Of a stretch of 64,000 nucleotides of DNA, positions 11,885 to 22,431 are shown one piece after another. The position numbers and the translations under genes are program-made. Below the pieces are notes generated by a model. That model did no database searches, had not been told where the DNA came from, and was given only the letters and a program-made list of their open reading frames with translations. The DNA is from Blattamonas nauphoetae (lineage: Eukaryota; Preaxostyla; Oxymonadida), in contig JARBJD010000043.1 of the NCBI GenBank assembly GCA_033064195.1, forward strand, positions 1 through 64,000. Direction: 5' to 3'. Numbering within the stretch: position 1 is the stretch's first letter; the number at the start of each line of letters is the position of its first letter.

Positions 11885-14357
11885 ATGAACACAAAAGTTG
11901 AAGACAAAAAAGTCAATGACATTTGTGCCATTAATCCTGGATTGATCGACGATCATTTCGAAGCATTGTTCAACGGCACTCCAGTCGAAATACAATCTTT
12001 GAATGATCGTTTGAGAGCTCATGAAGTCCCAACATATGACTACAAGAAATATAGCGAAGGTGCTTCAATCGATACTGCTGGAAACAGAAAGACTGGAACA
12101 GCGATAAATATTGCACATGTGGCCAATCTAGCAGTCGTGGACATTGACATCTTGAATAAGGATGCTAATGAACAAACCAAAACCAAAATCAGACAATCAG
12201 TGATTGATGTACTACCTAAAAATGTCGGATTAGTCGTCACTGGTTCTGGTGGCCTTCACATCTACTGCGATATTGACGGATACAAACTGGAAAAGAATTC
12301 AATGGTGAAGGTAAAGAAAACTGAGCAATACGATGTGGATTTGTTCGCTTGTGTAGACTCCAATCTGCGCTGGATTGTGCAACCAAAATCAAGAGTGCAA
12401 AGGAAGGTCGAAGGCAAGAATAAAATCCATACATATTCAACATTGAATGATTTTAATCAGCTCTTTAAACTGGCATCATTGTCGGATGTATTGTCCAATC
12501 TGTGTATTGCATTGAAGCCAATTCCATCAGAGAAGAAGCCAGCAGTCAAGCCTCCAAAGACAGAGAGTCCAAAAGTTCCTACATTCGATAGTGATTCAAT
12601 TCAACAGTATTCCTTGAAGCAAGCAGAGGTAATCAGAAAAGGATTGACAGGACTGACAATCCACAATGATTCTGGCTCTCGTTCACTCGAGGATGAAGTT
12701 TCCCTGTTGCCATTGTTTGCTGGACTCAATTCATTGCGACAAATTGATGGATTCACTGACGAGATGCTGGACCAAACGTACCAAGACGTCTATGCTCACA
12801 ATACATTAACAGAGAATACAAAAATGAATTGGGATGCTCAAAGAATCAGATACGCATCAAATATTTCGCATCCAGGAGTACTCGTCAAAATCATTCGAAT
12901 CCACAACGAGAAATACTACAATAATGAACTCGTTATTCCTCTCACAGACTACGATGTCTCAGATGTATTTGACAGCATTGATGAATCCGAGGAGGACCAA
13001 TGCCTTGAGCAAAGCAATGATGAGCCATACAAAGAAAAAATTAATCTTCTGTCTCCATTTGACTTCTCTACGATCAGAAAAAAAGGCCACGAATAAAGAA
13101 TACAAATCAGAAAAGGAAGTTCTGAGAGATCTGCTGAAAGTTCTTCGCTGTATTGAAGTATCGTTGCTTTGCATTGTGAAAGAATACAGTTCCCTTGATC
13201 TCTGCTATTGCGTCAATGTTCAGAAAGAAAGCAATGTCCTAAGATTGTTGAAATCAATTAAAGTGACCATACCAAACGAGGATCCAAAGAAAGTGAAAGT
13301 ATTCAATTGCCAAAGCCTATTCGAGGACAATCGTAATCGTTTCATGGTCAATGGCATTCGATTCATCAGTGACAATCCAGAAATGTTCTCACTATTTCAA
13401 GGATACAAATACCCATTTGTGGACGCAGTAAACAATGAGCTTGTTCAACCATTCTTAGATTTCACCAAAGAGATCATTTCCGACAACAGTGACGAATTGT
13501 ACAACTTCATCTTGAATTGGATTTCTTTTGTCATTCAGAATCCAGGTCAGAAGACAGCATCTGTCATAATCTTGAAGGGAATGCAAGGAATTGGCAAGAA
13601 TGTGTGGACCAATGTGCTCTGTGAACTAATGCGTGGATACTCTGCTCCAAACGTCACAGATATTCAGGAACTATGTGGTACATTCAATACAGTGATTGAA
13701 GGAAAGATGCTGATTGTCTGCAATGAACTGAAGAATGCTGGTGAGGAAAGAATGTCCAATTTTGATGCTCTCAAATCCATAATATCAGATACAAGTTTCA
13801 GAGCAAACGAGAAAGGAATCGCCCGTCGTGATGCCGAGAATGTAGCCAATCTAATCTTCTGTACAAACAACGCATATCCAGTGAAGATTGAAGTCGACGA
13901 TAGACGTTACTGTGTGTGCAAAGTGTCCAATAAACGTAAGGATGATGCCAACTATTTCCTAAACCTCATTCGCTCATTCTCTCCTGAATTCTACTCACAT
14001 TTGTTGACCTACTTCAGACAAAGGGACATTTCTAAATTCAATCCAAGACAATTGCCAAACACTGATGCAAGATGTCTACTCCAAGAAGTATCTAGATCAA
14101 CAATAGGAGACTTTTGTCTGGAACACATTGACGAATTGGAGAAAGGAATGCCATGCTCATATGCAGCTGAACTCATGCCTGAATATTACAAAAAACTCAA
14201 GACGTTCCAGATGGATTTAAATGAGCATTGCATCAGAAAGAGAGTCACAGTGAATAAAACAAGAGTATGGTGCTACGTGATCGATCCAAAGTATGCAGAA
14301 CTGCTTAGAAGGTCTGCTCTTGAGTCAGAAATCGATGAAGAAGACAGTCTAGAATAA
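11885..14357 (+). pseudogene. Primase-polymerase / superfamily 3 helicase region, broken
   Basis: The N-terminal part shows a primase-polymerase (PrimPol) signature: AVVDIDIL near 12,135 supplies metal-binding Asp residues, and TGSGGLHIYCDID near 12,240 is the S/GGxH nucleotide-binding motif. The C-terminal part is a superfamily 3 helicase: Walker A GMQGIGKN near 13,580, Walker B MLIVCNEL near 13,710 and motif C NLIFCTNN near 13,850. This is the primase-helicase architecture used by virophages, Polinton-like viruses and large DNA viruses to start replication. Both parts read in the same direction as the integrase. As a fossil it is broken, with about one break. It could belong to the same element or to a second one lying against it. 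Confidence 0.8.
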
Positions 14358-14788
14358 GCACAACAATGTAGATATATTTTTGAAGAACTATTGATTGTCC
14401 AAAAGTGGCCCAGGTGGCCCAGGTGGATCGCGAAATTAAATTGGTTTTTATTTTTGGAGGTCCACAGGTCCACAAGTCCACAAGTCCACAAGTCCACATC
14501 TAGAAAAAAATAATGGAAAAAAGCAGTAATTCTCGCTCATTGCTGTTTTATTACATTGTTTTTATATGAAGCGACTTTTTCATTGGTGTTGGATTTCATT
14601 ACTATATTCCAATGACGATTGACTGGCCCAGGTGGCCTAGGTGGATCGCGAAATTAAATTGGTTTTTATTTTGGCAGGTCCACAGGTCCACAAGTCCACA
14701 AGTCCACAGGAGCTCAGAAATGGCCTTATACTGATGTTTATCTACAGTCTTTACATTTTCTTTTATATACTGACCTAAGACATATAGA

Positions 14789-15766
14789 CAGGGCTTAGAT
14801 CGTGATCTCACGGATCTCACCCTTTTCAGATCTCACGAAATAACCACTTTGTATTTCGCGATCATTTTCTCTTTGCACAAGTATTTCATGAAACAAAGAT
14901 TACAGCAAAAATGAGAGATATGGTAAATTGTTATTGAATGAGAAAAATGTGATGAGTTTTCGACAAGTTCGGAATGTGCTATCATCGATGAACAAGTCTG
15001 TTCAAAGGGTGGTTCGAGTCGAAATGTGCAATGTTGACTGTTAGAGTCTCTCGACAAGACTGTGTATCTCTTCTTTCTTCAGAATCGTCGATGATCGATA
15101 GTGCTTCAGTTTCATCGACAGCGTTAAGCTTTCCAAAGTGATCTGATCAAGCTTGCAAGATCTCCAAATTTGGAGTCTTCGACAGAGTTCTTTCTTTTTG
15201 ATCCATATATCGTGATAATTCGCGACAAAATGAGAGGATCATCGTGGTGTTTGTTCATTAACAGATTCAAGTGTGATGTTCGTGCGATCAATGTCAGGAC
15301 CATTGAATGATCCGTCTGGGATGGAAAAGGAAAGCAGTGTTTAGATCCATGAACAGGAATGGTCCGCTGATCGTTCGATGGTGGCAGGAGACCTCTTGGA
15401 GGTTGGATGAGTGTTATACGTTCTTCATTTCGTTCAATCAAACAGAAACGAGTGAGAGGCAGAGTTTGATTCGAATAAATGCTTGATCGCGATTCGATCT
15501 GGGAAGAAGGAGACGGATGGAGAGAGATCGAACTGAACTTGGGAAGGAACAAAATGGACTAGATGTGGTTGCCACTGATTGAGAGAGCTGGGAGAGCAAT
15601 CATAGCAGGGAACAATGAAGAGACAGACTGAATGTGAAGAGATTGAAATATGTTGAGGAGATCTCGAAACTCCAGATTAGGGTTATTGATCTCAGGCCCT
15701 AAAAACGTCCGTGACATCTATTGATCTCAGCTTCTATTGAAAACCGTCTGACGGCTCTAAGCCCTG
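14789..15766. mobile_element. hAT-like non-autonomous element, 978 bp
   Basis: The ends are CAGGGCTTAGA and its reverse complement, and the element is flanked by the 8-bp direct repeat CATATAGA (14,781-14,788 and 15,767-15,774). An uninterrupted relative of the flanking repeat at 17,657-17,680 reads across the join with a single CATATAGA, which proves the insertion. CAGGG-type ends with 8-bp duplications are the hAT superfamily pattern. It carries no hAT transposase, so it must have been moved by one in trans. Confidence 0.88.
15124..15552 (-). CDS. Possible captured gene fragment inside the hAT-like element
   Basis: A 142-residue minus-strand frame lies wholly inside the 978-bp element. It contains LTRFCLIERNEERITLIQPP and NLLMNKHHDDPLILSRIITI, which look like ordinary protein rather than random translation. 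It has no recognised domain. It may be an exon picked up from a host gene; it may also be spurious. Confidence 0.3.
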   Translation of the reverse strand: MFLPKFSSISLHPSPSSQIESRSSIYSNQTLPLTRFCLIERNEERITLIQPPRGLLPPSNDQRTIPVHGSKHCFPFPSQTDHSMVLTLIARTSHLNLLMNKHHDDPLILSRIITIYGSKRKNSVEDSKFGDLASLIRSLWKA

Positions 15767-16038
15767 CATATAGAGATAATTGTAGCATCAAAATATAAAA
15801 GTCCACATATAAATATCAATGTAATATGACAGCAATGAGCAAAAGAACAAATAACAGATGCTATTTTTGAAGAATTATTGACTGTCCAAAAGTGGCCCAG
15901 GTGGCCTAGGTGGATCGCGAAATTAAATTGGTTTTTATTTTGGCAGGTCCACAGGTCCACAAGTCCACAAGTCCACAGGAGCTCAGAAATGGCCTTATAC
16001 TGATGTTTATCTACAGTCTTTACATTTTCTTTTATATA

Positions 16039-17644
16039 CAGGGTGGTCACCCAAAACTTGGTCGGGGTGACACTTCTTGGAACATGCTATTCCTAAGTCA
16101 TTTCACTTGAATTTAGATGAGATACCTCATTTTGTCTTTGGTTAGCTCGTCGAATCCGAGTGTCACACATCTGAATCTCGAGAATGAGATGGGTGAGAGA
16201 TGTCTCGACAGAAGAACTTTCCGAAAAAGAGATAAAAACTTATACAAACACAAAAACTTGTATCTGAGTGTATTCCAATCCTGTTCAGAAATGTTGTCAG
16301 AACAAAACAGTTCCTGGGGTGAGAAAAACTAAAAATGACTTTGATGGTCAAAATGAGTGTGCTATTGATAAAATTTGGTCAACCAAATCAAAATTCCAGA
16401 ATACAACAAAAGTTGAGAAAGAGAACAAAATGCGACGGTTAGATGTACTCGCCTTGATTCTGAATTACCAGTTCACAGCGTCTGATCCAGTTTTCGAATA
16501 CTCGGATTCTTTTGCGGTGGTTTGCTCTGCCATGAATGAATCGATGTGTTTTTGAGTTCTTCGTCTGATTTGACTGTGATACCTTTCAGGCGCATCTTCA
16601 TTTCTCCAAACAGCCAGAAATCGCACGGGGCGAGATCTGGACTGTAAGGAGGATGAGAAATTTTGGAAAATAGAGAAGTCTCGAGAAATGTACGGACCAG
16701 CTTGGAGTTGTGGCAGGGCGCATTGTCCATATGAAGATACCGGACAAAATCGTTGATGTCAAATGTGTCTTGCAAAAGAATCTCTGTTTCCATTTCGTCC
16801 AAAATCTCGTTCACGAACACTTGAGCAGTAATTCCTTTCCCTCTGGGGATCATTCGAAGGAAAGTGAAATCAATTCCAAAAAACGCCACCAACATCGTCT
16901 TCCCGCTGCCGATGTTGATTCGCTCTCTCACCGGTCGAGGGTCGTTTGGGTGAAGCCAAACGAAAGAATGAGGGTTTGTCCATTTGATCCAACTCTCATC
17001 TCCCGTGATCAGATACCTCCATCCTTTTCGTTTCTCTTTGTTGAGAGTGAGTAGTAGATCCTGTGCCAGCTGAATGCGATTGGTTTTTTGAGAGTCTGTC
17101 AGAAGATGAGGGACCCATCTAGTGTAGCGTCGGACTAAGCCAAAATGTCCGAGAAGACATTTTTTGATTGTTTGTGGATGAAAACCAGTAATTCTCCACA
17201 TCGCTCGCAGAGATAATGAAGTGTCTTCAGCTAAAATTTGAGAAAGGGCGTTGATTAGAGTGAGGTTGCTTCTGACGTGATTGGGAACCTTTCCAGTAAC
17301 TGAAAAGTGCCGTTCTCCAAGTCCTTCATAACTTTTCTGCAGGTTTCCAAGCACGGTTTATCGTCTGGGTAGTAGGATGCAAGCAGAGAATGAGCTTCTT
17401 TGTAATGAAGCTGCATTCTCCAGCAAAATTCTATTAAAGTCCGATCTCGAATACGAAATTCAGTTGAGGACATATGATGGGAAGGATCAAACCACAAAAG
17501 TCTAAGTTGAACCATTTTTTTCAAAAAAATGAAAAACAAGCATAGAATGCAAAATGATGAAATGAACAGTCACAAAAAGAATCAAACCATGATTCCTGTT
17601 GAAACGCGAGAAAATGTCCGACCAAGTTTTGGGTGACCACCCTG
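16039..17644 (-). mobile_element. mariner (DD34D) DNA transposon, 1,606 bp
   Basis: Terminal inverted repeats of about 27 bp begin CAGGGTGGTCACCCAAAACT at both ends, flanked by TA at 16,037-16,038 and 17,645-17,646. The copy at about 14,750-14,780 reads TTTATATACTGACCTAAG and represents the empty target site. Size, TA duplication and transposase class fit mariner. Confidence 0.95.
16473..17539 (-). pseudogene. mariner transposase, frameshifted
   Basis: The N-terminal part (17,255-17,539) carries the first helix-turn-helix (TLIEFCWRMQLHYKEAH). The main part (16,473-17,354) carries the linker WVPHLL, then TGDESWI, HMDNAPCH and HPPYSPDLAPCDFWLF. Counting from the second to the third catalytic Asp gives 34 residues between them, the DD34D spacing of mariner proper. 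All three catalytic Asp residues are present. The two parts are in different frames that overlap at 17,255-17,354, so at least one frameshift separates the DNA-binding and catalytic parts. The copy is nonetheless young, since its terminal repeats are almost identical. Confidence 0.92.
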
Positions 17645-17646
17645 TA

Positions 17647-19100
17647 CTGACCTAAGACATATAGAGATAATTGTAGCATCAAAATATAAAAGTCCACATA
17701 TAAATATCAATGTAATATGACTGCTTTGAGCAAAGAACAGACGATCTTTGCAATTGTGCTATTCTCTTTTATCAATGACCTAAGTCAAATGGAGAAAATT
17801 GTAGCATCAAAATATAAAAGTCCACAATACATATAATTTATGTAATATGACGGCAATGAGCAAAAAAAGAAAACCCATACAGGATAGTTCCATAATTTCT
17901 AACTAGATCGTGGACATGTGGACTTGTGGACCTGTGGACCTCCAAAAATAAAAACCAATTTGATTTCGCGATCCACCTAGGCCACCTAGGCCAGTCAATC
18001 GCCATTGGAATACACTCATGAAATCCAACACCAATGAAAAAGTCGCTTGATATAAAAACTATGTAATAAAGCATCAATGAGCTAGAACAATTGATATTTC
18101 CATTATTTTTTTACTCGATGTGGACATGTGGACTTGTGGACCTGTGGACCTCCAAAAATAAAAACCAATTTGATTTCGCGATCCACCTAGGCCACCTAGG
18201 CCAGTCAATCGCCATTGGAATACACTCATGAAATCCAACACCAATGAAAACTCCGAAATACATATAATTTATGTAAGATGACAGCAATGAACAAAAAAGA
18301 ACAAACCACAGATGACTTTTTCAATAATGCTCCTTTCATTTATCAACGACCTAGGTCAAATAGAGATAATTGTTGCATCAAAATAAAAAGTCCACCAAAC
18401 ATGATTCATGTAATATAACAGCAATGAGCTAGAACAACTGATATTTCCATTATTTTTTACACGATGTGGACCTGTGGACCTGTGGACCTCCCAAAAATAA
18501 AAACCAATTTGATTTCGCGATCCACCTAGGCCACCTAGGCCAGTCAATCGCCATTGGAATACACTCATGAAATCCAACACCAATGAAAACTCCGAAATAC
18601 ATATAATTTATGTAAGATGACAGCAATGAACAAAAAAGAACAAACCACAGATGACTTTTTCAATAATGCTCCTTTCATTTATCAACGACCTAGGTCAAAT
18701 AGAGATAATTGTTGCATCAAAATAAAAAGTCCACCAAACATGATTCATGTAATATAACAGCAATGAGCTAGAACAACTGATATTTCCATTATTTTTTACA
18801 CGATGTGGACCTGTGGACCCGTGGACCTGTGGACCTGTGGACCTCCCAAAAATAAAAACCAATTTGATTTCGCGATCCACCTAGGCCAGTCAATCGCCAT
18901 TGGAAAACACCCATGAATTTCAACACCAATGAAAATTCCACCAAATCCACCATCATCAATGTCCCTATCATTTATATTCATCCGAACCGTGCCTCTGCAC
19001 ATGTGGACTTGTGGACCCGTGGACCTCCAAAAATAAAAACCAATTTAATTTCGCGATCCACCTAGGCCACCTAGGCCAGTCAATCGCCATTGTGTTCATC
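17647..19100 (-). repeat. Host repeat family, five minus-strand copies with a 339-bp tandem duplication
   Basis: The same repeat as at 14,373-16,036 recurs in reverse orientation with cores near 17,910-18,000, 18,120-18,210, 18,460-18,550, 18,795-18,890 and 18,995-19,090. Each has GATTTCGCGATCCACCTAGG (or a close variant) next to a GTGGACCTGTGGAC minisatellite. The stretch around 18,251-18,589 is repeated almost perfectly from 18,590, a recent tandem duplication with period 339 bp. No gene was recognised. Confidence 0.85.
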
Positions 19101-19104
19101 CATC

Positions 19105-19570
19105 AATTCCCAGCACCAATGCATCTCCCATCAATGTCCACCAATCAATGCCTATAAATCAATGTCCACACAACAATATCCTTCACCAACTCATAAACAC
19201 TTATTTCACGTATCTCAACAACAATGCCACCTCAACAATGCCACCTCAACAATGTCCACACAACAATGCCACTCAACAATGCCACTCAACAATGCCCCCC
19301 CCTCAATTATGTCTCTTCACCAACCCACATTCACTCATGACACGTATTTCAACATCAATGCCTCTTCAACCATGTCCACACAATCATGTCTCCTCAACCA
19401 TGCCACTCATCAATATCACACATCAATACCCCACTCATCAATGCCTCCTTCACCCCTCCCAATCTTTTCACCTATGCCTAATCACCCTTGTCTCTTCCCC
19501 TATTTTCCCTCACCTATCTTTTCACCTATGCCTAATCACCCTTGTCTATGCCACCTATTTCCCTACACTT
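19105..19570. repeat. Low-complexity CAACAATGCCAC minisatellite and 31-bp direct repeat
   Basis: Positions 19,200-19,300 are irregular repeats of CAACAATGCCAC and CAACAATGTCCA. Further on, the phrase TCTTTTCACCTATGCCTAAT followed by CACCCTTGTCT occurs twice (about 19,462 and 19,519). Open frames across this region reflect the periodic composition and are not believed to be genes. Confidence 0.7.
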
Positions 19571-19581
19571 ATCCTTATCAA

Positions 19582-19829
19582 CTACTCAACCACCACCCTA
19601 TATCTCTCAAAGTATGTTGTACGATTGTTGAACTCTTCCACTTGGAAGGGGAGAATGTCGATTAATCCGTTTGTTTTGATTTCCAACATTCTGAGATCTG
19701 GAAGCAGGTCAACTTTAGGTGAAAATTCTCGGAGGAGTGCGATTTCTTTTTCGCAATCTGCAAAAGTTGCATTATTCCCAACTCTTGTCACCAGATCGGC
19801 GAGAGGGAGAGCAGCTTCGTCGGTGACTT
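19582..19829 (-). pseudogene. Gene fragment cut by a MITE
   Basis: The minus strand reads smoothly as DEAALPLADLVTRVGN, then FADCEKEIALLREFSPKVD and LRMLEIKTNGLIDILP, in one frame. The composition is that of a real helical protein, perhaps with leucine-rich-like spacing. It is truncated upstream exactly at the inverted repeat of the MITE at 19,830 and downstream by the minisatellite. No family was assigned. Confidence 0.5.
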
Positions 19830-20208
19830 CTGTCAGCGAGACAATTGGTTTTTGGTTCTTTTGGTTTTTTCAAAGGGTCGGATCAGAGCTGTTTTCATGA
19901 AATGTGTCAATACGATTCAATAAAGACAACGAGGCTCAATAAATCGGAATAAAAACACAATTGATGTGTTGTTTCAATGGAATAGCTCACTGGAAAAGGC
20001 TCAACCAACGGTCAACCAAACGGTGGTTCTTCAATTCATGCCTTTTCGTGGAAGGAGGTTCGTTTCAATTTGTGATTATGTGTTATTGAGTGTTCATTTT
20101 TGTCAAAGCAACGATAAAAGAGGAAAAGGATCACATTGGGTTGAAATGATACAGATCCGACCCTTTGAAAAAAGTGAGAGAACCAACAACCAATTGGCTC
20201 GCTGACAG
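19830..20208. mobile_element. MITE with TIR CTGTCAGCGAG, 379 bp
   Basis: The ends are inverted over about 60 bp: CTGTCAGCGAG then a CAATTGGTT block, and further in TTTTTTCAAAGGGTCGGATC at both ends. A related copy lies at 22,074-22,431. I see no coding capacity and no clear target duplication. Family unknown. Confidence 0.8.
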
Positions 20209-20230
20209 TTCCTTTCTGGCATTTCATTCA

Positions 20231-21024
20231 TCATGAATTCGTGTTTCCAGGACTAAGTGTTGGTCCAGTCGTAAAAACTTGAGATGGGGTGGCGAGTGGG
20301 GACGATTTGGTTGAGGAGATCCGAACCATCCGAAGAGGAAATTGTGTGGATGGAATTGTGTTTGAGTGGATTGGAAGGCAGTTCATTGACTCGACAAGGT
20401 AGTCATCCATCTCAAAGAACGGTGACAGTTCGCTTGTTGATGAATTAGTGTTTTGGGAGTGGGAGGAAAGTTGACAGTCGAGATCATGTGGGGAAGAGTT
20501 CAGATCGTCTCCATCGCTTAACATATTTCCTCCATCTTCCAACCTCGAAAGGACGAAGTCATCATCACGTCCGATGAACGCCCGCGATTGCGTCGGATGT
20601 CTTCTTTTTCTGTTAAGTTTCTTGTTTTGTTGTGATGGGAAGACGACACGCTTCAACTTTGCTTCCCTTTTTGGTTGATCCAAAGCGCCAAGTGAGAGTG
20701 TGGGACTTGATTCTTTTCTGCCAAACTGAAAAGTACCGATTAATCTTTCGTGTAATTTGGCGGGAACGGATTTTTGAGTTTTGAGTGAGGCACATATCCA
20801 AAAACAGAGGGGAGTGGACGCTCTCGAATAATTTACCGGCCTCGTCCCACTTCCTTTTTGGCATGACGGAGGGCATCGCGGTAAGTTGTACCGAATGGCG
20901 TCCAGTGAAGCAGCCACCAAACTGTCATGGTGTAATATGCTGAAGATGGAGAAAGAGATGAAATAATGATTGTGAAAGGTGAGACAGACTTTATGGGAAC
21001 GTTCGTTTCACGAATGGGATTCAA
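20231..21024 (-). pseudogene. Unknown host gene, minus strand, in several frames
   Basis: The 5' part (20,833-21,024) reads TVWWLLHWTPFGTTYRDALR. The 3' part (20,231 to about 20,620) reads SRAFIGRDDDFVLSRLEDGG, then an acidic, Ser-rich tail with ELSPFFEMDDYLVES, and stops at TGA just before the MITE. In the middle the coding signal moves between frames (for example IRSRQITRKINRYFSVWQKR at about 20,730-20,790). This could be introns or decay; I could not place canonical short introns with confidence. No family was recognised. Confidence 0.4.
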
Positions 21025-21459
21025 TTGTTCGGAAATCAGTTCTACCCTACGATCGGCAGGTTAAACGAACTTAGACAACATTCCATTGTGTCACTAGATT
21101 TGCTATTGATCATTTCATATTCTACTGGAATAAACGAGAGAATATACATGCTAGAACGAACTGAAATACTTGTGCCCTTTCGACGACGGATCGAAGGCAT
21201 GGAGGATCAATTGTTTCTGCATAGAATCTGGCCTTGACCAGGGATGTTCGGAGACTATTTAAATTCAATATCCAGTCAAGTACATCAAGTTTATATGTCT
21301 GGGGAGAGGGAACTGCCATTAGATCAATTCCATCAATTCCAGGTCGAAGGCAGATTGAGGATGAGTTTGATGAGACATGTGAGTTCGCAGTTTGGATTCG
21401 AATGGTTGAATAAATCGATATTTCGTGAGATGGAGAGAAATCAAGGCTTGACGGGTTGA
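21025..21459 (+). pseudogene. Unknown gene fragment with one in-frame stop
   Basis: The plus strand reads GINERIYMLERTEILVPFRR and, after a TGA at about 21,235, continues in the same frame with SGERELPLDQFHQFQVEGRL and GFEWLNKSIFREMER before a second TGA at 21,459. The continuous protein-like sequence suggests a decayed gene of unknown family. It lies between the minus-strand fragment and a short satellite. Confidence 0.35.
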
Positions 21460-21589
21460 TCACTTCCATCGTTCACACAATGACAGACTTTTGGTTTAAA
21501 GGGGGTAGAGGGACATACAATTTGTTTTGAAGCTAGATAAGATAAAAAATGTGTGATATAGTCGAAAATTATAAACAAATTGACAGATC

Positions 21590-21665
21590 TGTGTGTATCC
21601 TTCAGATCTGTGCGTATACCAAAATTAGATCTGTGTGTATACAAAATCAGATCTGTCTCTATACA
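21590..21665. repeat. Short AGATCTGTGTGTATAC tandem repeat
   Basis: About four imperfect copies of AGATCTGTGTGTATAC lie directly at the truncated 3' edge of the paralogue fragment on the minus strand. Confidence 0.75.
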
Positions 21666-21679
21666 TACCCCTTTTGATA

Positions 21680-22073
21680 ATCTCATCATTTCCTGAAATT
21701 TGGAGAGTGTGAGGCTGGAGAGTCGCTAACACTTTGATGAAGAGATCTGATTCCACAAGACGAGATTGAATTGCAGGCGATGAAGAATCTGTGATGTTGA
21801 ACAGGAATGACAACGCTGCAGCAACCACTTTCGAGTGAGGAGATGACAGGAGATTGAAAATGCTCTCTACAAAGCCAGTAGGCGAGCCGACTGAAGAGGG
21901 AACGAGGTCGGTCACGAGTTTTGCAGCAAGATCCCGTTCATTCTGCTTCGGTCCGATGTTCTTCAAAAAGTGGACAGCTCTGTCCTGAAGGGAATCGTCA
22001 AAAGGATATTCCGCTTTCACAAGGGTAAAAAGGGAATTGTAAATTGTCGATTGGTCCTGAAACGACAATGCAT
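21680..22073 (-). pseudogene. Tandem-family paralogue fragment A (both ends lost)
   Basis: It encodes the N-terminal half of the ~360-residue family: LSFQDQSTIYNS, AEYPFDDSLQDRAVHFLKN, LVTDLVPSS, SSPHSKVVAAALSFLF and VLATLQPHTLQISGN in the normal order. The first ~35 residues are missing because the copy begins at the MITE at 22,074. Everything after ISGNDEI is missing, replaced by the short satellite at 21,590. It is on the minus strand, unlike most of the family. Confidence 0.85.
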
Positions 22074-22431
22074 CAGTCAGCGAGGTAATTTGTTTTCAGT
22101 GCTACTGGGTTTTTCAAAGGGCAGATCACTCACAATTTCAACTTGACGATATTATGATCATCATTAATGGAAGTTTTCACATTGTGAACACCTCACTTCA
22201 CTAATCAGCCCGTTAAAATCATCATTTTTCCACTCGATCGGGTTCAAGCGATTGTTGACTCCTTTGCATCTAGTGATTCTTTCAACTTGAAATTCACATA
22301 TGTAATTCTATTCCACCATTTATTGAACTTCAACGTATTCACTAGACTAATCTAACACGATTCAGTGAAATGAGCATGATCTGCCCTTTGAAAAAAGTTG
22401 TAGCACATATAACCAAATACCTCGCCGACTG
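22074..22431. mobile_element. MITE with TIR CAGTCAGCGAGG, 358 bp
   Basis: The ends CAGTCAGCGAGGTAATTTG and (reverse complement) CAGTCGGCGAGGTATTTG are followed on both sides by TTTTTCAAAGGGCAGATCA. The same family occurs at 19,830. It sits precisely between two truncated gene-family members on the same strand. Confidence 0.82.

Larger units (their letters stand above)
2896..14357 (+). mobile_element. Fossil Polinton / mavirus-like virus element
   Basis: A block of about 11.5 kb carries hallmark genes of Polintons and mavirus-type virophages: an A32-type packaging ATPase remnant, a protein-primed family B DNA polymerase, a retrovirus-like (RVE) integrase and a primase plus superfamily 3 helicase region. 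Base composition is clearly more AT-rich than the flanking host genes, which prefer C-ending codons. No major or minor capsid gene and no maturation protease were recognised. The element is broken, with roughly half a dozen breaks overall, although the polymerase core and integrase are still long and open, so it looks fairly young. Terminal repeats were not identified, so the ends given are those of the outermost genes. Confidence 0.85.
14373..16036 (+). repeat. Host repeat family, three plus-strand copies
   Basis: Three direct copies of one unit have cores at 14,401-14,502, 14,625-14,718 and 15,888-15,976. Each carries the phrase ATCGCGAAATTAAATTGG followed by a short GTCCACAAGTCCACA minisatellite. 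A longer version of the unit continues through GGAGCTCAGAAATGGCC, an AT-rich stretch and AAAAGTCCACATATAA. The second copy is interrupted by the hAT-like element and the third by the mariner. No open reading frame is shared by the copies. Confidence 0.85.

Noticed and set aside
2896-14357. Capsid proteins or protease for the virus-like element
   Set aside because: I looked for jelly-roll capsid-like long frames and a cysteine protease in both strands of the block and found none; the small frames near the left edge are too short and have no such motif.
14400-19100. CRISPR-like regular repeats (GTCCACAAGTCCACA and GTGGACCTGTGGAC)
   Set aside because: The short units are contiguous minisatellite without unique spacers, embedded in a longer dispersed repeat of a eukaryotic genome.
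19090-19900. Long plus-strand frames rich in His, Gln, Pro and Ser
   Set aside because: They arise from the CAACAATGCCAC minisatellite, which is open in more than one frame; the believable coding sequence at 19,582-19,829 is on the minus strand.
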